In this document: positions 24,922 through 33,200 of the stretch, one piece after another
Layout of the letters: every line of letters begins with the position of its first letter
Numbering within the stretch: position 1 is the stretch's first letter
Made by a program: the position numbers and the translations under genes
NCBI GenBank assembly: GCA_015055545.1
Contig: SVHY01000012.1
Location: forward strand, 1 to 49,111
DNA: 49,111 nt
Reading direction: 5' to 3'
From: Clostridiales bacterium
GTDB taxonomy: Bacteria; Bacillota; Clostridia; Christensenellales; Borkfalkiaceae
The notes under the pieces: generated by a model
The model's input: the letters and a program-made list of their open reading frames with translations, nothing else
Databases searched by the model: none
What the model was told of the DNA's origin: nothing

Positions 24922-24984
24922 TCTCGTCGCCAAATGCTCGCACCAACTCAATAAAAAAGCGGAATTTTCCGCAGGAGAAATAGT

Positions 24985-25344
24985 ATGGAACTCAAAGACA
25001 AAATGACAATTATTCAGGAATTCGTTCCTGGTAAACAAATCACCCTTTGTCACATCATTGCCAACCCCGGGGAAACGTTGTACACGAAACTCGGGTTAGA
25101 CCCCCAAACCGATTACACGAAAAGCGCCATTGGCGTTTTAACGGTTATCCCTTACGAAAGCGCGGTTATCGCGGCAGATATAGCGATGAAGGCTTCGGGC
25201 GCGGAAATCGGGTTCGTGGATAGATTTACGGGTACGCTTATCATCACGGGTACGGTTTCGTCCGTAGAGGCGGCTTTCGTGGCGATAAGAGAATATTGCA
25301 TCAACAAGCTCGGGTACGCTTGTTGCGAATTGACGAAGACCTAA
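24985..25344 (+). CDS. pduU: PduU/EutS-like circularly permuted BMC-H shell protein
   Basis: A 119-residue shell protein. The N-terminal part (IIQEFVPGKQITLCHIIANP) is the extension that forms the small beta-barrel plug over the hexamer pore in PduU and EutS, and the BMC fold follows in permuted order (AIGVLTVIPYESAVIAADIAMKA, then GTLIITGTVSSVEAAF). The ATG has CAGGAGA seven bases upstream. It is followed after five bases by the PduV/EutP-like GTPase, the usual partner: PduV is reported to bind PduU. Confidence 0.9.
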   Translation: MELKDKMTIIQEFVPGKQITLCHIIANPGETLYTKLGLDPQTDYTKSAIGVLTVIPYESAVIAADIAMKASGAEIGFVDRFTGTLIITGTVSSVEAAFVAIREYCINKLGYACCELTKT

Positions 25345-25349
25345 TACCA

Positions 25350-25865
25350 ATGCGAAAACTGATGTTGTTCGGTAGGGTGGGCGCAGGCAAAACGACGCTT
25401 ACGCAGGCTTTACGCGGAGAAGAAATTAAATATTTTAAGACGCAGTACGTCAACTATCTCGATACGGTTATCGACACGCCCGGGGAATACACGGAACGCC
25501 GTGAAACCAGCGGCGCGCTCGCGTTATACGCGTACGAGGCGGACGTGGTGGGGCTGGTGCTTTCTGCAAACGAACCCTATTCGATATTCGCCCCCTGTCT
25601 TACCAGTATGGTTAACCGTGAAGCAATCGGCATTATTACGGGTATAGATAAGCCTGACGCCAATGTTGAACGCGTAGAAAGATGGTTGCGGCTTGCAGGC
25701 TGTAAAAAGATATTCCCCGTCAGTTCGTACACGGGTGAGGGGATAAAGGAACTCGCGGATTTTTTGAACGACGAATCGGGCGTTAAACGCAAAAAAACGG
25801 TAGAAAGACCGAATTATTCGCTGAAAAAAGAGGATAATCAAGATTTACCTACTTGGTTGTTATAA
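25350..25865 (+). CDS. pduV: PduV/EutP-like small GTPase
   Basis: A 171-residue P-loop protein: GRVGAGKTTLTQ at residues 8-19 is Walker A, DTPGEY the switch/Walker B equivalent, and GIDKPDA replaces the usual NKxD guanine motif. The chosen ATG at 25350 lies five bases after the PduU-like stop; longer starts would overlap that gene. There is no strong ribosome site, which points to coupling to the upstream gene. PduV and EutP proteins occur in many microcompartment operons, and PduV has been linked to compartment movement or association with filaments. The acidic/basic C-terminal tail (KRKKTVERPNYSLKKED) is extra. Confidence 0.87.
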   Translation: MRKLMLFGRVGAGKTTLTQALRGEEIKYFKTQYVNYLDTVIDTPGEYTERRETSGALALYAYEADVVGLVLSANEPYSIFAPCLTSMVNREAIGIITGIDKPDANVERVERWLRLAGCKKIFPVSSYTGEGIKELADFLNDESGVKRKKTVERPNYSLKKEDNQDLPTWLL

Positions 25866-25883
25866 AAACAAAGGATAAGATAT

Positions 25884-26675
25884 ATGAGCAAAACGAAAGT
25901 AATTGCATTTGCAAATAATAAAGGCGGCAGCGGCAAGACGACGACGTGTTCCAACGTTGGTTGCGCGATGGCAATGGAAGGGAAGAAAGTGTTGATGATT
26001 GACGGCGATATGCAGCTCAATCTCACCATTTCCTATTTCGACGAAGAACAAGCGCTTGATTTTGCGCAAAACGGCAAAAATATCCACACCGCAATCAAGG
26101 AAGAAAAGGATTTAGAGGCGTTTATCGTCAATACCGGTATCGACGGTTTAGATTTAATTCCTTCTTCGTCGCTGATGAGTGGTATCGAATTCGATTTATT
26201 TGCAAAATGGCAAAGAGAATTCGTTTTGAGAAAATGCTTGGAAAGAGTGAAGGCGAAGGGGTATTACGATTATATCCTTATCGATTCGCCCCCCACGCTT
26301 GGCGGCTGGGTAATGAACGTGATGTGCGCGTCCGATTACGTGGTTATTCCCGTAGAAGCAAGCCCTTGGGGCTTGTTCGGGCTTGCGAATATGTTCGAGT
26401 TTTGCAATCAAGCCAAGAATATAGCGCCTAGATTGGAAATTCTCGGTATTGCCATCACGAAAGCGGACGAACGCAAAAAATATTTCAAACAAACGATGGA
26501 TATTCTCAAAGAAACGGACGGGGCGAGATTGTTTGAAAACTATATCCGCGTAGATAGCGCGGTAGAGTGGGCGCAAGATAACAGCAAACCCGTAGTAGCG
26601 TATAAAAAGACGAGCCGTAGCGCCGTTGAATATATCAATTTAACAAAGGAGATTATGGAGTATGCCAATCGGTAA
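25884..26675 (+). CDS. ParA/MinD-family ATPase, candidate microcompartment-positioning factor
   Basis: A 263-residue P-loop ATPase of the ParA/Soj type. The deviant Walker A reads KGGSGKTTT with the signature Lys13 and Lys18 (Ser in place of the usual Val), Walker A' reads IDGDMQLNLT, and Walker B is LIDSPPTLG with Asp134. The C-terminal region (RVDSAVEWAQDNSKPVVAYKKTSRSAVEYINL) aligns with the ParA region that binds nucleoid DNA. No parS-like site or classic ParB gene is nearby. It is the penultimate gene of the operon, 18 bases after PduV, and overlaps the next gene by 14 bases. The carboxysome protein McdA is a ParA that spreads microcompartments along the nucleoid; a similar role here is inference from context. 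Confidence 0.9.
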   Translation: MSKTKVIAFANNKGGSGKTTTCSNVGCAMAMEGKKVLMIDGDMQLNLTISYFDEEQALDFAQNGKNIHTAIKEEKDLEAFIVNTGIDGLDLIPSSSLMSGIEFDLFAKWQREFVLRKCLERVKAKGYYDYILIDSPPTLGGWVMNVMCASDYVVIPVEASPWGLFGLANMFEFCNQAKNIAPRLEILGIAITKADERKKYFKQTMDILKETDGARLFENYIRVDSAVEWAQDNSKPVVAYKKTSRSAVEYINLTKEIMEYANR

Positions 26676-26958
26676 AAATGCAATTAAAAGAGTGGAAAAT
26701 AACGGGTATTCGAACGTGAAAACGAGCGCGCCCGATATGGAGAACAGCAACGTGATAGCAAACCTCGACCCCCAAGTTATGGAAAAAATGGTAGCGCCCG
26801 TTGAACAGGCAACGGAAGCGGCTGTTGAAGTGAAAACGGCAGCGAAAAAGCCTGCGGCAAAGAAGACGCCCGCTAAAAAACCTGCCTGCAAGAAAGCGAC
26901 GAAAAACGCTTTTGATAGGGTAAGCCTTGGCGAGAATATGCCCTACTATTTGTTATAA
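26662..26958 (+). CDS. Small Lys/Ala-rich protein, putative partner of the ParA ATPase
   Basis: A 98-residue protein with no recognised family. It begins 14 bases before the ParA stop, behind AAAGGAG, so the two are translationally coupled. The N-terminus (IGKNAIKRVENNGYSNVKT) is basic, like the short N-terminal segments by which ParB-type partners stimulate ParA ATPases. The middle (residues 35-58) is acidic and Val/Ala-rich, residues 61-81 are a histone-H1-like Lys/Ala/Pro tract (AAKKPAAKKTPAKKPACKK), and the end is RVSLGENMPYYLL. Most of it is probably disordered. Position, size and charge resemble McdB-like adaptors in role, not in sequence. It is the last gene before the operon terminator. 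Confidence 0.75.
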   Translation: MPIGKNAIKRVENNGYSNVKTSAPDMENSNVIANLDPQVMEKMVAPVEQATEAAVEVKTAAKKPAAKKTPAKKPACKKATKNAFDRVSLGENMPYYLL

Positions 26959-26975
26959 CGAAAGAAAGAAAATGC

Positions 26976-27012
26976 ACTCCCCCAAACGGATACGCCGTTT
27001 GGGGGAGTTTTT
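26976..27012 (+). terminator. Operon terminator
   Basis: A perfect 14-bp stem (ACTCCCCCAAACGG at 26976-26989 with 26995-27008), a 5-base loop and a T-run end the 17.5-kb rha/microcompartment operon. Confidence 0.93.
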
Positions 27013-27145
27013 CCGTTGTGGTGGGAAATATCGTAAAAAGAACGTGCGAAAAAAAAAGAAGCTACGCTATCGCTTTCTCGTTTTATCATTGTAAGATTTT
27101 TCTAAAAGGAATTTAAGGTTTGTACGCATATGCGAGAGAAAATAG

Positions 27146-27173
27146 TTGACAACGTCGGGGGAATTATTATAAA
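27146..27173 (+). promoter_or_regulatory. Promoter of the subtilisin-like giant protein gene
   Basis: TTGACA (27146-27151), a 16-bp spacer and TATAAA (27168-27173). Two further TATAAT hexamers (27184-27189 and 27194-27199) follow without good -35 boxes. The 340-base gap 26959-27298 holds the previous terminator, an A-rich stretch, this promoter and the hairpin below; no gene is seen in it. Confidence 0.7.
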
Positions 27174-27200
27174 ATAATAATGATATAATGCGTTATAATG

Positions 27201-27229
27201 CTCTTATTGTCGCCACAAGCCAATAAGAG
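27201..27229 (+). other. Hairpin in the leader of the subtilisin-like protein gene
   Basis: CTCTTATTG (27201-27209) pairs perfectly with CAATAAGAG (27221-27229) around an 11-base loop. It lies about 20 bases into the predicted transcript and 70 bases before the ATG. There is no U-run, so an RNA-stability or protein-binding element fits better than a terminator. Confidence 0.5.
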
Positions 27230-27298
27230 AGAAGGAATATTACGTTTTTATAAGGTTACGAAGGATAGAAAAGACCCATTTTGCGGTCGGGAGGCTAT

Positions 27299-30200
27299 AT
27301 GAAGAAAAAAACCAAACGGATACTTTGCGGATTGCTCTCGTTAGGGCTTGCGTCAACGCTCGTTGTAGAACAAACGCTTCGGTTAAGCGCGTCTAGTGGA
27401 ATAGACGAAACGCCTACGACGGCGTCTGCCGTTACGTTTAAAGACGTGACGGGCACGATGGACACGTCTGCGCTCCGTGAAAGTCAGTTAAACGAATCCG
27501 TGTTGAAAAATACGGATACGACGCCTACGTATGAAACGCGTACGGTAATGGTTACCCTTTCGGGGGACAGCCTTGCGGAAGGCTCGTCCACGTCCGTAAA
27601 CGCCTATTTGAACACGTTTACGGGGCAAAACCACCTTTCCCAAATCCGTAAGGAGCAAAACGCTTTCCTTCGCGCGTTAAAAAGCGAGGGGATTTCTTAT
27701 ACGGAAGAAGATAGATACGAAACGGTGCTCAACGCCGTGGCGATTGAGGTAAACACGAAATACGTTTCCCAAATCAAACGTATGTCGGGCGTAGAATCGG
27801 TGGTTATTACCACTTCGTATGCAGAACCGAAAACGATTACGAGCAAGGCAAATCAAGAAGTATTTAACGCCACCAGCGTGTATAAGACGGGTATTTACGA
27901 ATCGAACGACTTTACGGACGTAAACGGTTCGGAAAACGATTACGGCGAAGGTACGGTTATCGCTATCCTTGATACGGGGTTAGACTATACGCACGAGGCG
28001 TTCCAAAGACAGCCTGAAAATCCCGCTTGGTCTAACGAAGACGTCAGCGAAAAACTCAACGCGTTAAATTTGCGCGCGGAAAGCCGTTCTAACGGGTTAG
28101 AAACGAAAGACGTTTACGTCAGCAGCAAAGTGCCTTTCGCATACGACTACGCGGACGACGACGCTGACGTATATCCCTCCTATTCCAATCACGGTACGCA
28201 CGTTGCAGGTATTATCGGCGGTTATAACGAAAACGGCTATACCGATAAGGACGGAAACGAGATAACCGACCAAGAATTTAGGGGCGTTGTTCCCGATTCG
28301 CAGTTGGTTATTTGTAAAGTGTTCACGGACGACTTGGAAGACCCCGAACTGGGCGGCGCGCAGGCAGAAGACATCATCGCGGCGCTGGAAGATTGCGTAA
28401 TGCTTGACGTTGACGTCATCAATATGTCGCTTGGTACGTCTTGCGGATTCTCGACGACGAACGACGGCGACGACGAAGGGGAAATGCTCAACGCCGTGTA
28501 CGAAGCGATTGCTAAAGAGGGCATCAGCCTCGTTTGCGCGGCAAGTAACGATTACAGCGCCGGTTACGGTGGTGTATTCGGTACAAACTTGAAACAAAAC
28601 CCCGATTCCAGTACGGTAGGTTCGCCTTCTACGTTTGCTTCGGCGTTGTCCGTTGCAAGTATTAGCGGTCAAGAATCCCCGTATATGATAGGTTTGGATA
28701 AAAACGGCGGTGAGGGGAATTATATTTTCTTCGAAGAATCCCGCGACGAAAATAGCAATCCTTTCGATTTTGTCAATCAAATGCTTGGCGAAGGCAAGGA
28801 CGAGCCGATTACGGCAGAATACGTCGTTATCCCCGGCACGGGCGCGATGGGGCATTATTCGAAAGCTATCACGGACGAATTTAAGGCGAATAGAGCAGAG
28901 GGAATATTGTCGATTGCGCTGGTAAAACGTGGCGATTCCACCTTCCAAGAAAAAGTGCAGCTTGCCAAACGTATGGGCGCGGACGCGATTATCGTGTATA
29001 ACAACGTTGCCGGCCTTATTCGTATGAACCTTGGCGAAATTGAAGAGGATATGCGTATTCCTGCCGTATCTATCGATATGGACGCTGGTAACGCGCTTAT
29101 CGATGCGTTGCGGGACGAAAAAGGGAATTTGCCTTCGCTTGCCGTCGGTAAAATTAAGATTTGCAGAGATACTTCCGCAGGCCCGTTTATGAGTGAATTC
29201 TCCTCTTGGGGGCCCACGCACGATTTGAAATTAAAACCGGAAATCACGGCGCACGGTGGGGAAATCACGTCTACCGTACCCGGCGGTTACGGCGAACAAA
29301 GCGGTACGAGTATGGCTTCGCCGAATATGGCAGGCGTTATGTCGATTATCCGCAACTACATAGAGAACACTGCGACGACGCGCGCGCTTATAACGGAAGA
29401 GGGCGTTGTGAATAACGCGCTTGTCAACCGCCTTGCCAATCAGTTGATTATGAGTACGGCAACGATGGTGCGCGACCAAGCGGGCAGACCGTATTCTCCC
29501 CGTAAGCAAGGCGCAGGGTTAGGAAGTCTTGATAAAGTTATCAACCAAACGTCGGCGTATCTTTGGGTGAACGACGCAGACAGCGATTATCGTCCCAAAT
29601 TAGAGATTGGCGACGACCCTCAAAAATCTGGGATTATCGAAAAAGATAGGCTCACGTTTAAAATAACCAACTTTGGCGCAAGCGCGTTGGGCTTCACCAC
29701 CAACCACCTTCTTTTCACGGAAACGGTGGCGGCGGATAAACTTGCGATTGCAGAACAAGCGCATATGCTTGACGATATGGCTGCGAAATGGTACGTCAAC
29801 GGGGATTTGATAAGCGACGGTGACGCGATTACCGTAGAAGCAGGACAAACGGCAACGATAAGCGTAGAATTGGAACTTTCCGCAGACGAACTTGCTTATT
29901 TAGGCACGGACAACTTCCCCAACGGTATGTATTTGGAAGGTTTCTTGCAGTTGAAATCGACGACGCAAGGCCAATGCGATTTAAGTATTCCTTTCCTTGG
30001 ATTCCACGGCGATTGGGAAAGCGCGACGATGCTCGATTATACGGCGTACGACGTGGCGAAAGACGAGGCGGACCCTAGTTTGGAAGATTCGGAAAAGAAA
30101 CAAGCCAGCGTATGGGCAACGCAACCGTACTCTATCTACTATAACGAGAAATATATTTTGCCTATGGGTAGTTACGTATACCTTGTAGACGAACACAACG

Positions 30201-33200
30201 ACGACCCCGTTTATACGGATGAAAAGTTTAACGCGATTTCCCGTTATAATACGTATTACGGCGACGATAACGCCAAGAACTATCTCACCACGACGGGTAT
30301 CAAGGCGGTGTACGCAGGGCTTTTGCGTAACGCGCGTTTGGTAACCTATTCGCTTACCAACGTAGAAACGGGCGAAGCGGTATTCGTGGATAAAGAAATC
30401 AACCGCGTAGGCAAAGCGTACGCTGGCGGCGGACAAGCCGTTCCCGGCAACGTTGAAGTGGAATTATACCCTGAAGAATACGGCTTGCTTGCGAACGGGC
30501 AATACCGTATGGATTTCACGTTCTATATGAACGACCCCGATAAATACGACGTATTTGCCACGGTAGGCACGTCCGTATATCCCGAAGGCGTCAACCCGAA
30601 CAATATGAAGGAAGAATATTCCTTTACGTTCACCGTCGATTACGATGCGCCCGTTTTGGAAGACGCGCGTATCCGTTATAAGACGATAAAGGATAGTAAC
30701 GGCAAAGAAAAACAAAGTATTTATCTCGATTTGGACGTGTACGACAATCACTACGCGCAAGCGGTGATGCTTTGCTATCCCAAGACGAATTCCGAAGGGG
30801 AGCTTGTTTTACAGCTCGCTACCGATTACGCAACGCCTGTGAGAAGCAAAACGAAGAACGGCACGACGACGGTATCGATTGAAATTACGGATATTTACGA
30901 ACAGTACGGCAATCAGTTGTACGTACAAATTGACGATTACGCGGTAAACAGCTGTTTGTATCAGCTTGATTTAGATGCAATGCACGCGGGACAATTGCCG
31001 GAAACGGACGGCTTTGCCTTGGCAGACGGCGAGAAGAATTTAACGTTAGATATTTACGAAGCGCATAAAGTATCGCTCGTTTACGAAGGAACGGCAGACG
31101 TATCCAATTTCTCTTGGACGACGGATTCGCCTTCCGTGGCGCAGGTAAAGGATGGCGAAATCGTAGGGCTTTCCGCAGGTACGGCGACGATTTCCGTCAG
31201 CAACCGTAAGGGCGGCGTAGAAAAGATAAACGTCACCGTTACGAATACGGTAAAATCGATTCCCGAACCCAGTATTTCCTTTGGCGTAATTAAGACGGCA
31301 GGGGAAGCGCTTTCCAAAGCGGAGGGTATGGTAGAAGTCAACGCAGGACAAACGATGGAACTGCAACTTTTAACCGACCCTTGGTATCATCCTATGACGG
31401 GGCTTACCGTACAATGGAAGAGCCACGACGAAAACGTAGCAACCGTAGACGATAAAGGCAACGTTACGACGTTGAAGAAGGGTATCGTTGCTATCGAGGC
31501 GAAATTGTATAGAGGCAATATCCCTACGATGAATATCGCCACGGTGACGCTGGACGTCGTGGACGAATTTGACGTAAGCAATTATATTCTTTACGATTAT
31601 AACGGCGTAGGTTACAGCACGGATAAAGACGACGGCGTGTTGTGGATACCTACCGATATGAATATTATGTATATCGGTGAAGACGCCTTTAAGGATAACG
31701 ACAACGTAAAAGCGGTGGTTATCCCTGCCTCCGTCGTACAAATTCAGGAAGGCGCGTTTGAAAACTGTTCCGCACTCGAAGCGGTGTATTTCGTTTCCAC
31801 CAAACATCGTGAAACGGTGGAAGGCGGCGTGAAGAAGATAGACCAAACGATTGACTGGGCAGATTGTTCGCTGATACACGCAGGCGCGTTTAAGAACTGT
31901 AAAAACTTAAAGACGATTGATTTAACGAACGCTAAGACGATTACCGTCGCGCAAGATTGCTTCTTAGATTGCATTTCGTTGCAAAAGATAGAGAAGATGA
32001 ACAATATCGGCACGATGTATCATAGGGCGTTTAAGGGCTGCGAATCGCTGACGGAAATCGACCTTACGGGTACGTTCGTAATGGGCGATAACGTATTTGA
32101 AGGTTGTACGGGCATCGACAGCATACAAACGGGTAGATTTACCGTTATCGGCAAAGAAGCCTTTAAAAATTGTACGGGCTTGCGTGACAAACTCGTATTG
32201 CAAACGCCCAATATCGGCGAAGGCGCGTTCAGCGGTTGCGAATATCTTTCGGGGATAGAATTCCGTTCGCCTGTCGGCGTTACGTTAGAATTTGATATCG
32301 GCGAAAGAGCGTTTGAAAATTGCGGCAAGAAATCGAGATACGGTTTCACCGTGGATTTTGGCGGAGAGATTATCCGTACGATTGGCAAAAACGCGTTTGC
32401 CGGATGCGGTATTGAACAAATCAATATTGACGATACGTTTGATTACGACGCGCTCCGTTTGGGCGGTATGTCTTTTGAAGACATCACGGTTTCCCTTGCG
32501 GCAGGTTACGACGGCGCGAAATACGCAATGGAAGACGGCGCGATTTATACGCAGGATAAGAGCAAACTGTTGCTTGTCAATACGTCGCTCACGGGTGCTT
32601 TCCAAATTCCTGCCAGCGTAACGGAAATTGGCTCGTATGCTTTTGCAAACAGCAATCTTACCACGATAACGTTTGAAAATCCTGCCAATATAACGAAACT
32701 TGGGGAAGGCGCGTTCTACGGCGCTAAGATTAAAAATATCGATTTGTCGGGCGTAGCGGTGGCGGAAATCCCTGCATATGCGTTCTATGAAACGTACGTT
32801 TCTTCCATCACGTTAAATGCGGCGACGAAATCGGTGGGCGATTACGCCTTTGCGTATTCGGCAATCCACTCGGGCGACTTTACAGCAGTGGAAACGCTGG
32901 GGAATTACGTATTTACCAATTGTAATGCGTTGCAAAAATTGACGACGGCGCAAGAGACGGACGCGTTGGCACTTGGCACGTCGCTTACGACGTTTGGTGA
33001 CGGCGTCTTTGCGTATTGCACGGCGTTGCAAAGCGCAGAATTACCGTCCTTGACGAAGATGGGCGCGTACACGTTTATCGGCGCGTCAAGACTTACCACG
33101 GCAACCTTTGCCGACGGCGCTACTGCGACGGGCGAGTATACGTTTGCAAACTCCGGCATTAAGTCGTTCGTGTTTACGGACGGTCAAACGGGCGTTGGCG

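Noticed and set aside
25296-25349. Longer N-terminus for the PduV/EutP-like GTPase
   Set aside because: It would overlap the end of the PduU-like gene and add residues unlike the family; the ATG at 25350 puts the P-loop at the usual place.
25884-26675. ParA as remnant of a plasmid or conjugative element
   Set aside because: No relaxase, replication, parS-like or integration features are near. The gene is embedded in the operon with short spacing and shares its terminator. It remains the main alternative to a positioning role.
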